NCBI GenBank assembly: GCA_030625465.1
Contig: DAOUQS010000013.1
Coordinates: forward strand, 1 to 16,051
Direction of reading: 5' to 3'
Length of the DNA: 16,051 nucleotides
Source: Amylibacter sp.
Lineage (GTDB): Bacteria; Pseudomonadota; Alphaproteobacteria; Rhodobacterales; Rhodobacteraceae
Each line of letters starts with the position of its first letter. Position 1 is the stretch's first letter. This document shows positions 6,442-14,012 of this stretch, piece after piece. The translations under genes were made by a program, and so were the position numbers. The notes beneath the pieces were generated by a model. The model was not told where the DNA came from and did not search any database. It saw nothing but the letters and a program-made list of their open reading frames with translations.

Positions 6442-7548
6442 TTAACCTGTGATGTGAAATCTATTTGGTGAAAGTGCCAGAATTGTTTCGTTTGTCAATT
6501 CCAGTGGTTGTCCAAGACAAAAGGCTGCGGTTAAACTTGATAGGGCAGGTGCGGTTTGCACCCCGTAGCCACCTTGCCCTGCAAGCCAGAAAAAGCCGTC
6601 TGCATACGGGTCAAACCCTGCAACGGGTGTGCGGTCGGTGGTAAAGCTGCGCAATCCGGCCCATGAATGGGTTATTTTGGTCACGCAGATTGTTACCGCC
6701 TGTTCAAAACGGTCGATCCCTTCGGCCAGCACCATATCGTCAACCCATGCATCATGGGGCTCAACTGGATCTTCGTCGGCGGGCGACACCAGCAATGCAC
6801 CTGCTTCTGGTTTGGCGTACCAATCCTCGGATGCGGATGCGAATAATGGCCAGCGCGCAATATCATGGCCGTCGGGGGCAGGTAGTAATGCCGCCGTGCG
6901 GCGCATCGGGGTTATGCCCACGGGGGCAATGCCTGCAAGGTGGGCGATGCTATCGGCCCAAGCGCCTGCGGCGTTGATTACCACAGGTGCGCAATATTCC
7001 TGATCGGCGGTTTTTATGTGCCAGTCAGGGCCTTTCCGGGTCAGTGATACCACCCGTTGGTTTGTTTCTATTTTACCGCCTTGCCGGCGTAACTTGCGGA
7101 TATAACCCTGCAACATGCGATCAACGTCAATGTCATGTGCATTGTGTTCGATCAGGGCCGCCGCGATTTTGTCTTTGCGTAATATAGGCACCAGATCAAC
7201 AGCCTGATCGGGGGTTAACTGTTCCAGCCCAATGGCCCCTTTGGCATAATCCGCAAACACATCCAGCTCGTCCTCACGCGCGATTAACAATTCGCCACGC
7301 GGTGTCAGCAAGTTACTGTCGGCAATGCCAACAGGGTTCAGAAAAAACGGCTCGGCATTGGCGTTTAATGCCCGCAAGGTAGCGTTACCGTAATTGCGGA
7401 TAAACATTGCCGCAGAACGGCCCGTGGAATGGTAGCCGGTCTGTGCTTCGGCCTCTAATACAATAACATCGGCCTGTTCGGACAATGCCGCAGCAGCACT
7501 TATGCCTGCAATGCCGCCGCCGATCACTATAAAATCCGCTGTTTTCAT
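6442..7548 (-). CDS. FAD-dependent amine/D-amino-acid-type oxidoreductase (DAO family)
   Basis: The 368-residue protein belongs to the DadA/glycine oxidase-like flavoprotein family. The N-terminus has the dinucleotide fold (IGGGIAG at 9-15, with E32 at the end of the second strand) and the YHSTGRSAAMF segment that follows it in this family. VVINAAGAWAD lies mid-protein, and the C-terminal FAD-binding motif is GFFWLAGQGGYGVQTAP. Such enzymes oxidise a C-N bond to an imine. It leads an operon with RidA and an SDR, which fits imine release and further handling of the carbonyl product. Only a weak AGG is seen before the ATG. A promoter (TTGACC-16-TAAAGT) lies about 40-65 bases upstream. Exact substrate unknown: D-amino acids, sarcosine-like or other secondary amines are all possible. 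Confidence 0.9.
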   Translation of the reverse strand: MKTADFIVIGGGIAGISAAAALSEQADVIVLEAEAQTGYHSTGRSAAMFIRNYGNATLRALNANAEPFFLNPVGIADSNLLTPRGELLIAREDELDVFADYAKGAIGLEQLTPDQAVDLVPILRKDKIAAALIEHNAHDIDVDRMLQGYIRKLRRQGGKIETNQRVVSLTRKGPDWHIKTADQEYCAPVVINAAGAWADSIAHLAGIAPVGITPMRRTAALLPAPDGHDIARWPLFASASEDWYAKPEAGALLVSPADEDPVEPHDAWVDDMVLAEGIDRFEQAVTICVTKITHSWAGLRSFTTDRTPVAGFDPYADGFFWLAGQGGYGVQTAPALSSLTAAFCLGQPLELTNETILALSPNRFHITG

Positions 7549-7586
7549 TCGCTTTGAAACCTGTGTAAATAATTATTTCCCACTTC

Positions 7587-7614
7587 ACTTTACGCCTAGA
7601 GCAAGCTGGGTCAA
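7587..7614 (-). promoter_or_regulatory. Candidate sigma70-type promoter of the oxidase-RidA-SDR operon
   Basis: On the minus strand TTGACC (7614-7609) and TAAAGT (7592-7587) are separated by 16 bases, giving a start near 7580 and a leader of about 30 bases before the ATG at 7548. Confidence 0.45.
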
Positions 7615-7678
7615 CTGGTGTGGGCAGAATTGATTTCAGAGTTGCAGGCAGGGGCCAGAATGTGCGAAATATAGCTTT

Positions 7679-8227
7679 ATGACAAAGATCATTCTTTTTA
7701 ATAAACCCTTCGGCGTTCTGTCGCAATTCACCGACAAAGGCACGGCGGGTTCCGCGCACCGGACATTGTCCGAATTCATTGATGTCCCCGACGTCTATGC
7801 GGCGGGGCGCCTGGATAAAGATAGCGAAGGGTTGCTGGTCTTGACCGATAACGGTCGTTTGCAAAGCCGCATCAGTGACCCGAAGTTCAAGACCTCGAAA
7901 ACCTATTGGGTGCAGGTCGAAGGCGTGCCATCGGATGCGTGTTTGCAGGACTTGCGGAACGGGGTCAGACTAAAAGACGGGATGACGCGGCCTGCTGACG
8001 TCAAGCAGATGGATGAACCTGTTGGCCTGTGGCCGCGTAATCCGCCCGTGCGGTTTCGCAAAACCGTGGCTGACAGCTGGTTAGAGATCACAATATCCGA
8101 AGGCCGCAACCGTCAGGTGCGCCGCATGACGGCCGCCGTGGGCTGCCCGACGCTGCGTCTGGTTCGGTACCGTGTCGGAGAATGGACGATTGACGGGGTC
8201 GCGAACGGGGAATGGGTTGCGGTCTAG
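7679..8227 (+). CDS. rluE: 23S rRNA pseudouridine synthase, RluE type
   Basis: The 182-residue protein belongs to the RsuA/RluB/RluE/RluF family, which isomerises a specific uridine in rRNA; RluE modifies helix 89 of 23S rRNA (U2457 in E. coli). The catalytic loop [16 protein letters not shown] (D46) and the family motifs KTYWVQVEG and [10 protein letters not shown] are all present. It begins directly with the catalytic fold ([14 protein letters not shown]) and has no N-terminal S4 domain, which separates RluE from RsuA and RluB. No Shine-Dalgarno sequence precedes the ATG, and an AT-rich stretch lies only a few bases upstream. The transcript may be leaderless, or the site may be weak. It is monocistronic, divergent from the oxidase operon and convergent with the DJ-1-type gene. 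Confidence 0.9.
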   Translation: MTKIILFNKPFGVLSQFTDKGTAGSAHRTLSEFIDVPDVYAAGRLDKDSEGLLVLTDNGRLQSRISDPKFKTSKTYWVQVEGVPSDACLQDLRNGVRLKDGMTRPADVKQMDEPVGLWPRNPPVRFRKTVADSWLEITISEGRNRQVRRMTAAVGCPTLRLVRYRVGEWTIDGVANGEWVAV

Positions 8228-8302
8228 GGCGCATTTTATCAGCTAAATTCAGCCATTTCAATAAGTTAGGTATGTGTCCTATCTAGGATATCGGGTTTTC
8301 AT

Positions 8303-9046
8303 TCATAACATCCCTTCAAATTCCAGCGCGAACTTATGCGCATCACCCGGCCAGCGCGCAGACAGGTAGTTGCCGTCACGATGGGTAAAGCCGCGTGAAA
8401 GATGCTTCATATTATCGCGCAGGATCGGCAGCGGCCCCTCGATAAAATCGTCAGGGGATTCCAAGGTGGCAGTGACCTCATCCTGAACCGTGATCGGATA
8501 GGTCAAGAAGTAGTCACCGTTTTTCCGTTTCGTCATATGATAGGCCAGCATTTCCTGCCGCTTCAAAAGGGCGGTGGTTTTACGGCCCCAAAGTACAGAT
8601 TTTCCAGTCTCGGGATTGATCGCACGACACGCAGCAACCACGCCGTGGCAAATTGCGGCAACCGGTTTGTCAGCCGCAAAAAAGCCGGCAATAGCATCTT
8701 GCAGCACAGTGGATTCAAGATAAGGAATGATCCCCTTGGCGTGCCCGCCGGGCAGCAGGATGGCCTGAAAATCTTCAACGCGGATGTTGTCGTAATGGAT
8801 CGGGTTCTGAAAGGCTTTGTCCTGTAGTAGGGCCTGATAGGCGCTTTGCGCCGGCTTTTGCGCGATGAATAAAGATTTCAGCACACCAAGACCATCGCCC
8901 GACAGCATAATCGGGTCGGCAACAGCCGCTTTCCCCGTATCAGTGGCAAAGCATATGTCATGGCCATGTTCGCGCAGAATTTTCCACGGCACAGCCACTT
9001 CGGTCGGATCAACGTCAAAGGTGCCGGTGGGGATCAGTATGGTCAT
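8303..9046 (-). CDS. DJ-1/PfpI superfamily protein (type 1 glutamine amidotransferase domain)
   Basis: The 247-residue protein is a class I glutamine amidotransferase-like fold of the DJ-1/PfpI superfamily, near the Hsp31-type branch. The nucleophile elbow AAICHGVVAA carries C133 followed by H134, and LLPGGHAKG at 98-105 precedes it. The early acidic residue E16 (DPTEVAVPW) is where the family expects the glutamate that tunes the cysteine. Members act as glyoxalase III, protein deglycase-like or chaperone proteins, or have no known function; the sequence alone does not decide. AGGA lies seven to eight bases before the ATG. It stands alone, convergent with rluE and divergent from rpsA. Family secure, activity open. 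Confidence 0.87.
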   Translation of the reverse strand: MTILIPTGTFDVDPTEVAVPWKILREHGHDICFATDTGKAAVADPIMLSGDGLGVLKSLFIAQKPAQSAYQALLQDKAFQNPIHYDNIRVEDFQAILLPGGHAKGIIPYLESTVLQDAIAGFFAADKPVAAICHGVVAACRAINPETGKSVLWGRKTTALLKRQEMLAYHMTKRKNGDYFLTYPITVQDEVTATLESPDDFIEGPLPILRDNMKHLSRGFTHRDGNYLSARWPGDAHKFALEFEGML

Positions 9047-9327
9047 GACGGTTCCTGCATGTTTTCACTGATTTTGGCGAATGATATGCATTTCGGCAAG
9101 GCTTATCGGATGTCGGTTGTGCTTGCGCCCCTGCGTAATCTGCATTATATGCGCGACAGTCGTAAAGGCAGTGGCGGACATAACGCCGGAATGCAAAGCA
9201 GGGTCGGGGTATCTCGGCCCTTGTGTGTTTGTTGCTTTGCTTTGGCCTGTACGATGTAAATGAAACCCAAAAGACCGGCGGAACCAACCGTTTGGCCCGA
9301 AAAAACGTAAACAAAGGAATGATATAC
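9047..9327. other. Gap between the DJ-1-type gene and rpsA
   Basis: The 281-base gap contains the rpsA promoter in its right part. The left part (about 9047-9230) holds no gene I recognise. One plus-strand frame from an ATG at 9058 stays open to 9261, but it ends inside the rpsA promoter and matches no family known to me. Many Rhodobacterales carry cmk directly before rpsA; it is not here. Confidence 0.4.
9232..9260 (+). promoter_or_regulatory. Candidate rpsA promoter
   Basis: TTGCTT (9232-9237) and TGTAAA (9255-9260) are separated by exactly 17 bases on the plus strand, giving a start near 9267 and a leader of about 60 bases before the rpsA ATG. The match is moderate. No known leader structure was recognised. 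Confidence 0.4.
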
Positions 9328-11013
9328 ATGTGCGCTAAAGCCACTATGGAGGAATTCGAAGCCCTTTTAGAAGAAAGCTTCGACGTCGACACACCTGATG
9401 AAGGTAGTGTTGTCAAAGGTAAAATCATCGCAATTGAAGCGGGACAAGCCATCATCGACGTAGGCTACAAAATGGAAGGCCGCGTTGACCTTAAAGAATT
9501 TGCAAATCCCGGCCAAGACCCTGAAATTGAAGTGGGTGATATGGTCGAGGTTTTCCTTGAGCGTGTTGAAAACGCCCAGGGTGAAGCTGTTGTTTCACGC
9601 GAGAAAGCACGCCGAGAAGAGGCATGGGATCGTCTGGAAACGGCTTATGAAAAAGAAGAGCGCGTTGAAGGTGCTATCTTTGGTCGCGTCAAAGGCGGCT
9701 TTACTGTTGATCTGGGCGGTGCTGTTGCATTCCTTCCGGGTTCTCAGGTTGATGTGCGCCCCGTGCGCGATGCCGGCCCGTTGATGGGTATGGCACAGCC
9801 GTTCATCGTTTTGAAAATGGATCGCCGCCGTGGCAACATCGTTGTATCACGTCGTGCTATTCTGGAAGAATCACGCGCTGAACAACGTGCAGAGATTGTT
9901 GGCAAACTGGCCGAAGGCGATGCGGTTGACGGTATCGTCAAGAACATCACTGAATACGGTGCGTTTGTTGATTTGGGCGGCGTTGACGGGCTATTGCACG
10001 TCACTGACATGGCATGGCGCCGTGTGAACCACCCATCCGAGATCTTGACCATTGGTGAAACCATCAAAGTACAGATCATCAAGATCAACAAAGAAACTCA
10101 TCGTATTTCTTTGGGCATGAAACAGTTGCAAGAAGACCCATGGTCAAATGTTGCAGAGCGTTTCCCGTTGCAAACAGTGCATACAGGCCGCGTGACAAAC
10201 ATTACCGATTACGGTGCATTTGTTGAACTGGAGTCTGGTGTTGAAGGTCTGGTTCACGTTTCTGAAATGTCATGGACCAAGAAAAACATCCACCCGGGTA
10301 AAATCGTTTCTACTTCGGAAGAAGTTCAAGTCATGGTTCTGGATATCGATCAAGAGAAACGCCGTGTTTCCCTTGGCCTGAAACAAACCCAGGGCAACCC
10401 GTGGGAAGGCTTTGCGAAAAACTTCCCGATCGACACCAAAGTTGAAGGTGAAGTTAAGAACATCACCGAGTTTGGTTTGTTCGTGGGTCTTGAAGGCGAC
10501 ATCGACGGTATGGTTCACTTGTCTGATCTGGACTGGAACCGTTCAGGTGATGATGCGATCCAAGACTACAAAAAAGGCGACATCGTGCAAGCGATGGTCA
10601 CAGATGTGGATGCGGACAAAGAACGCATTTCCTTGTCAATCAAAGCCTTGGACGGTGATCCGTTTGCAGACGCAACAGCAGGCGTAAAACGCGGCGCTGT
10701 TGTCACTGTTGAAGTGACATCAATTGAAGATGGCGGCATTGAAGTGGCTTATGACGGTATGAAAGCGTTCATCCGTCGTTCTGATCTGTCACGTGATCGT
10801 GCGGAACAACGCCCGGAACGTTTCAGTGTTGGTAACAAGGTTGATGCACGTGTAACAAGCATCGATGCAAAAACCCGTCGTTTGGGTCTGTCGATCAAAG
10901 CGCGTGAAATCGCTGAAGAAAAAGAAGCAGTCGAACAATATGGTTCAACCGATGCAGGCGCATCATTGGGCGATATTCTAGGTGCAGCTTTGAAAAGCCA
11001 AGAAAAAGATTAA
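9328..11013 (+). CDS. rpsA: 30S ribosomal protein S1
   Basis: S1 binds mRNA on the small ribosomal subunit and helps initiation on structured or weakly led messages. The 561-residue protein has six S1 (OB-fold) repeats at about residues 26-92, 112-176, 197-265, 284-352, 371-439 and 456-525. The middle repeats carry clear NITEYGAFVDL / NITDYGAFVEL / NITEFGLFVGL strands. I chose the ATG at 9328 (MCAKATMEEF), the family start, with AAAGGA nine bases before it. A nearby in-frame ATG at 9319 touches that ribosome site, and the open frame further upstream runs through the promoter. It is followed by a strong terminator and then ihfB. Length and domain number are normal for Proteobacteria. The codon choice looks more biased than in neighbouring genes, as expected for a highly expressed protein. 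Confidence 0.97.
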   Translation: MCAKATMEEFEALLEESFDVDTPDEGSVVKGKIIAIEAGQAIIDVGYKMEGRVDLKEFANPGQDPEIEVGDMVEVFLERVENAQGEAVVSREKARREEAWDRLETAYEKEERVEGAIFGRVKGGFTVDLGGAVAFLPGSQVDVRPVRDAGPLMGMAQPFIVLKMDRRRGNIVVSRRAILEESRAEQRAEIVGKLAEGDAVDGIVKNITEYGAFVDLGGVDGLLHVTDMAWRRVNHPSEILTIGETIKVQIIKINKETHRISLGMKQLQEDPWSNVAERFPLQTVHTGRVTNITDYGAFVELESGVEGLVHVSEMSWTKKNIHPGKIVSTSEEVQVMVLDIDQEKRRVSLGLKQTQGNPWEGFAKNFPIDTKVEGEVKNITEFGLFVGLEGDIDGMVHLSDLDWNRSGDDAIQDYKKGDIVQAMVTDVDADKERISLSIKALDGDPFADATAGVKRGAVVTVEVTSIEDGGIEVAYDGMKAFIRRSDLSRDRAEQRPERFSVGNKVDARVTSIDAKTRRLGLSIKAREIAEEKEAVEQYGSTDAGASLGDILGAALKSQEKD

Positions 11014-11040
11014 TCGACACTAGTCGAAAGACAATCATTT

Positions 11041-11071
11041 AAAACGGCGCTCATTCGGGCGCCGTTTTTTT
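11041..11071 (+). terminator. Rho-independent terminator of rpsA
   Basis: The ten-base stem AAAACGGCGC (11041-11050) pairs perfectly with GCGCCGTTTT (11059-11068) across an eight-base loop, and a run of seven T ends at 11071. It begins 27 bases after the rpsA stop. Confidence 0.92.
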
Positions 11072-11193
11072 GCGAATCATTGATAAAACAGAACAGTGGC
11101 CTTTTGAAGAATATTAATTTTCTTAAGCATTATCGGACTTATCAACAGGCTTCTGCCGTAAAAAGTCACAAAAAACCGCATAGAAATCAAAAA

Positions 11194-11206
11194 AATCAAC
11201 CACTTC
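11194..11206 (+). promoter_or_regulatory. Candidate IHF-binding site upstream of ihfB
   Basis: AATCAACCACTTC matches the IHF core WATCAANNNNTTR at every defined base except the last (C instead of purine), and an A-rich stretch precedes it, as is common at strong IHF sites. It lies about 95 bases before the ihfB ATG, which suggests autoregulation. A 13-base degenerate motif can occur by chance. Confidence 0.3.
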
Positions 11207-11298
11207 GCACTGATCTATATTCCCAGAGCGGACAATTTCTGTAAGTATTGCCTGTGAATTAAATGAATAATATTGCCTTTTGGGGAGGAATGCTGCCG

Positions 11299-11580
11299 AT
11301 GATACGTTCTGAATTGGTTGAAAAGATCGCTGAAGAGAATCCACACCTTTATCACAGAGACGTCGAGCGGATAGTCGCCACCATTTTCAACGAGATTATT
11401 GATGCGATGGCAAATGGCAATCGGGTTGAGTTAAGAGGCTTTGGGGCCTTTTCTGTCAAAAAGCGAGATGCTAGGGTTGGGCGCAACCCCCGAACCGGGG
11501 ATTCTGTTTCTGTAGAAGAAAAACACGTTCCGTTTTTCAAAACAGGCAAACTTTTGCGGGATAGGCTGAACGAAGGCTGA
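11299..11580 (+). CDS. ihfB: Integration host factor subunit beta
   Basis: IHF-beta pairs with IHF-alpha to bind and sharply bend DNA in transcription, recombination and replication. The 93-residue protein matches the family from [21 protein letters not shown] onward. It has GRNPRTG at residues 61-67, whose proline intercalates at the kink, and the conserved end [16 protein letters not shown] chose the ATG at 11299 because GGGGAGGA (11282-11289) lies about nine bases before it; the in-frame ATG at 11290 touches that site, and one at 11263 lies upstream of it. It sits between rpsA and the LapA-like gene, as in many Rhodobacterales. The partner ihfA is not in the window. Confidence 0.95.
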   Translation: MIRSELVEKIAEENPHLYHRDVERIVATIFNEIIDAMANGNRVELRGFGAFSVKKRDARVGRNPRTGDSVSVEEKHVPFFKTGKLLRDRLNEG

Positions 11581-11609
11581 TGCTCGCTTGAACAAGTGAG
11601 GCGTGGCTG

Positions 11610-11951
11610 ATGCGTTTTATCAAATATCTGTTTCTGGGTGTGGTGGCACTTGTGCTTATCGTGGTCGCGATCGCGAACCGCCAACCTGTTGAATTGAAAT
11701 TGCTGCCCGAGGATCTGGCGGCTTTCGTACCTTTTGCCGGGCAGATTACAATCCCGTTGTTTCTGGTGATTTTCGGCAGTATTCTTGTCGGCCTGTTGAT
11801 CGGGTTCATCTGGGAATATCTGCGCGAATTTAAAATTCGCAATGACCTGTCCAAGACCAACCGCCAAATGAAACATCTGGAACGCGAAGTTGGTAAATTG
11901 CGTGAAAAAACGGGCGAAGGCAAAGATGAAATCCTTGCTCTTCTGGACTGA
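11610..11951 (+). CDS. LapA-domain (DUF1049) inner-membrane protein
   Basis: The 113-residue protein has two membrane helices (about residues 4-23 and 47-70) with the [11 protein letters not shown] segment between them. A charged cytoplasmic tail predicted as a coiled coil (about 75-105, [20 protein letters not shown]) follows. This is the layout of the LapA/YciS family; in E. coli LapA, with LapB, takes part in control of lipopolysaccharide synthesis. No LapB-like TPR domain is attached or adjacent, so the role here is not proven. GAGG lies about eight bases before the ATG. It follows ihfB by 29 bases and precedes trpF by five, so the three are probably cotranscribed. Confident as a family member, unsure of function. 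Confidence 0.85.
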   Translation: MRFIKYLFLGVVALVLIVVAIANRQPVELKLLPEDLAAFVPFAGQITIPLFLVIFGSILVGLLIGFIWEYLREFKIRNDLSKTNRQMKHLEREVGKLREKTGEGKDEILALLD

Positions 11952-11956
11952 CGGTT

Positions 11957-12595
11957 ATGACTGCTGTTAAAATTTGTGGCCTTAGCACTGATGAAAGCGT
12001 GGCGGTGGCCGTTGACGCTGGTGCGCGCTATACGGGTTTTGTTTTCTTTGAAAAGTCACCACGCAATGTAAGCATTGCACAAGCCCGTAAGCTTGCCTTG
12101 TCGGTGCCCGCGAGTGTCTGCAAAGTTGCGCTGACAGTGAATGCAACGGACGCACAACTGGATGCCATTACCGCAGATGTGCCTATTGATATGCTGCAAC
12201 TGCACGGCGATGAAACACCTGCACGCGTCATTGAAGTCAAAGCGCGTTATGGTCTGCCTGTGATGAAAGTGATCGGGGTCGCGGATGCCGGTGATTTAGT
12301 GGCCATAGACACATATATGCGGGTCAGTGACCAGATTTTAGTCGATGCGAAAGCAGCCAAAGATGCAGTGCTGCCGGGCGGCAACGGTATAAGCTTTGAC
12401 TGGCGCCTGATTGCAGGCCGTCGCTGGGCCTGCCCGTGGATGTTAGCGGGTGGTCTTACCTCTGAAAACGTGGCAGAAGCGGTGCGATTGACCGGGGCTA
12501 CCCAAGTGGATGTGTCCTCTGGTGTGGAAAGCGCGCCGGGTGTAAAAGACAATGCAAAGATCGCGGCGTTTATTAAAGCCGCGCAAGGAGAGTAA
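11957..12595 (+). CDS. trpF: Phosphoribosylanthranilate isomerase
   Basis: TrpF performs the Amadori rearrangement of N-(5-phosphoribosyl)anthranilate in tryptophan synthesis. The 212-residue TIM barrel shows KICG with catalytic C7, [17 protein letters not shown]130 in ILVDAK as the general acid, the phosphate-binding PGGNG, LAGGL and DVSSGVE. KICG at residues 5-8 fixes the ATG at 11957 even though no good ribosome site is seen; it begins five bases after the LapA-like stop, so coupling by reinitiation is likely. It ends one base before the trpB ATG. All family motifs are intact. Confidence 0.96.
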   Translation: MTAVKICGLSTDESVAVAVDAGARYTGFVFFEKSPRNVSIAQARKLALSVPASVCKVALTVNATDAQLDAITADVPIDMLQLHGDETPARVIEVKARYGLPVMKVIGVADAGDLVAIDTYMRVSDQILVDAKAAKDAVLPGGNGISFDWRLIAGRRWACPWMLAGGLTSENVAEAVRLTGATQVDVSSGVESAPGVKDNAKIAAFIKAAQGE

Positions 12596-12596
12596 G

Positions 12597-13826
12597 ATGC
12601 CAATAGATATGCCGAATTCTTATATGACCGGCCCCGATGAACAGGGCCGTTTCGGTGATTTCGGGGGGCGGTTTGTATCCGAAACCCTGATGCCGCTGAT
12701 CCTTGATCTGGAAGCGGAATATGAAAAAGCCAAGACCGATCCCACGTTCTGGGCCGAGATGGATTACCTGTGGAAATACTATGTGGGCCGCCCGTCGCCC
12801 TTGTATTTTGCCGAACGTCTGACCGATCATTTTGGCGGCGCCAAAATTTATCTGAAACGTGACGAGCTGAACCATACGGGCGCGCATAAAATTAACAATG
12901 TGCTGGGCCAGATTTTGCTGGCGCGCCGCATGGGCAAGACACGGATTATTGCGGAAACGGGTGCCGGGCAACACGGCGTGGCCACGGCTACGGTTTGTGC
13001 GCGTTTCGGCCTTGAATGCATCGTCTTCATGGGGGCCACGGATGTTGAACGCCAAGCCCCGAACGTGTTTCGGATGAAGTTGCTGGGCGCAAAAATTGTG
13101 TCTGTCACCTCGGGCCGTGGTACGTTGAAAGATGCGATGAACGACGCTATGCGCGACTGGGTGACCAACGTGAACGATACGTTTTATTGCATCGGTACGG
13201 TTGCAGGCCCGCATCCCTATCCTGCGATGGTGCGCGATTTCCAGTCGATTATCGGTAAGGAAACCAAGCAGCAGATCATGGAACAAGAGGGCCGCTTGCC
13301 CGATAGTCTGGTCGCCTGTATCGGTGGTGGGTCAAACGCGCTGGGACTGTTTTACGAGTTTCTGGACGACAAGGATGTGCGCATCATCGGTGTGGAAGCC
13401 GGCGGTAAAGGCGTGAACGAAAAAATGGAACATTGTGCCAGCCTGACAGGTGGGCGCCCGGGCGTTCTGCATGGCAATCGCACCTATCTGTTGCAAGATG
13501 ATGATGGTCAGATACTGGAAGGCCATTCAATTTCGGCAGGTCTGGATTACCCCGGTATCGGCCCCGAACATTCATGGCTGCACGATATTGGACGTGCGGA
13601 ATATGTGTCTGTGACGGATGTGGAAGCGCTGGACGCATTCCAATTATCTTGCAGCACCGAAGGCATCATTCCGGCACTGGAGCCATCGCACGCATTGGCG
13701 CATGTTACGAAAATTGCACCTGATCTGCCCAAAGATCACCTGTTGGTGATGAATATGTGCGGGCGCGGTGACAAGGATATTTTCACGGTTGCCAAGGCTT
13801 TGGGGCTGGATATGAGTTCAGAATAA
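12597..13826 (+). CDS. trpB: Tryptophan synthase beta chain
   Basis: TrpB condenses indole with L-serine to tryptophan using pyridoxal phosphate. The 409-residue protein carries the PLP lysine K98 in [10 protein letters not shown], the catalytic glutamate E120 in AETGAGQHG, and the phosphate cup GGGSNALG (243-250). The N-terminus [17 protein letters not shown] is typical of the TrpA-dependent TrpB1 class. I chose the ATG at 12597, with AAGGAG six bases upstream (12585-12590), overlapping the end of trpF. The C-terminus ([13 protein letters not shown]) is normal. A terminator follows at once, so trpA is not in this operon and must lie elsewhere. An antisense frame longer than 200 codons crosses the gene but is only a shadow. 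Confidence 0.97.
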   Translation: MPIDMPNSYMTGPDEQGRFGDFGGRFVSETLMPLILDLEAEYEKAKTDPTFWAEMDYLWKYYVGRPSPLYFAERLTDHFGGAKIYLKRDELNHTGAHKINNVLGQILLARRMGKTRIIAETGAGQHGVATATVCARFGLECIVFMGATDVERQAPNVFRMKLLGAKIVSVTSGRGTLKDAMNDAMRDWVTNVNDTFYCIGTVAGPHPYPAMVRDFQSIIGKETKQQIMEQEGRLPDSLVACIGGGSNALGLFYEFLDDKDVRIIGVEAGGKGVNEKMEHCASLTGGRPGVLHGNRTYLLQDDDGQILEGHSISAGLDYPGIGPEHSWLHDIGRAEYVSVTDVEALDAFQLSCSTEGIIPALEPSHALAHVTKIAPDLPKDHLLVMNMCGRGDKDIFTVAKALGLDMSSE

Positions 13827-13853
13827 CGCCTTAATACGACCAAGATCAAAGAT

Positions 13854-13881
13854 AACGCCAAGCTGTAAAGCTTGGCGTTTT
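13854..13881 (+). terminator. Terminator after trpB
   Basis: The eleven-base stem AACGCCAAGCT (13854-13864) pairs perfectly with AGCTTGGCGTT (13869-13879) around a GTAA (GNRA-type) tetraloop. The T tail is short (13878-13881), so it may be less efficient than the rpsA terminator. It closes the ihfB-trpB unit before the cox operon. Confidence 0.8.
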
Positions 13882-13890
13882 ACGTTCCCA

Positions 13891-13908
13891 TGTCTCAAAT
13901 GTGAGACA
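13891..13908. promoter_or_regulatory. Palindrome TGTCTCA-AATG-TGAGACA upstream of coxG, candidate activator site
   Basis: Two perfect seven-base arms flank a four-base centre. The site lies 122 bases before the coxG ATG, its centre about 95 bases upstream of the predicted transcription start, where an upstream activator would bind. Long-armed palindromes of this shape are common for Fis-type activators of bacterial enhancer-binding proteins, but no sigma54 -24/-12 box was found. The binding protein is unknown. The nearest other use for it, the trpB terminator, ends ten bases before it. Confidence 0.5.
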
Positions 13909-13958
13909 GTTCCCCCCGCTGGTTACAACTTAGTGATCCGCATTCAGTTTACAAAAAC

Positions 13959-13987
13959 TTGACTCATCTTATTCAAAAGGGTCTATT
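13959..13987 (+). promoter_or_regulatory. Sigma70-type promoter of the coxGSL operon
   Basis: TTGACT (13959-13964, within CTTGAC) and TCTATT (13982-13987) are separated by exactly 17 bases. Transcription would start near 13994, leaving a leader of only about 19 bases that consists largely of the coxG ribosome site AGGGAGGA. Confidence 0.55.
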
Positions 13988-14012
13988 TTTACGCAGGGAG
14001 GAATGCTGTAGA

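Noticed and set aside
8269..8292. Hairpin TCCTA-TC-TAGGA between rluE and the DJ-1-type gene, considered as a bidirectional terminator
   Set aside because: Only five solid pairs with a two-base loop and no T run; outer pairs need G-T matches.
11014..11027. Inverted repeat TCGAC-ACTA-GTCGA just after the rpsA stop
   Set aside because: Five-base arms without a T run; the true terminator follows at 11041.
11123..11344. Minus-strand ORF of about 73 codons between rpsA and ihfB
   Set aside because: It lies mostly in AT-rich promoter DNA, runs into the ihfB coding region antisense, and resembles no family.
12573..13286. Long antisense ORF (over 230 codons) opposite trpB
   Set aside because: It matches no family and its openness follows from trpB codon bias on the other strand.
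13918..13940. CTGGTTACAACTTAG considered as a sigma54 -24/-12 promoter for coxG
   Set aside because: It lacks the invariant GC of the -12 element and the GGCAC of the -24 element; the sigma70-type pair at 13959-13987 fits far better.
14003..14011. Two-codon ORF ATG-CTG-TAG directly before the coxG start
   Set aside because: Its ATG touches the ribosome site with a one-base gap, too close for initiation; it most likely arises because the site reads GGAGGAATG.
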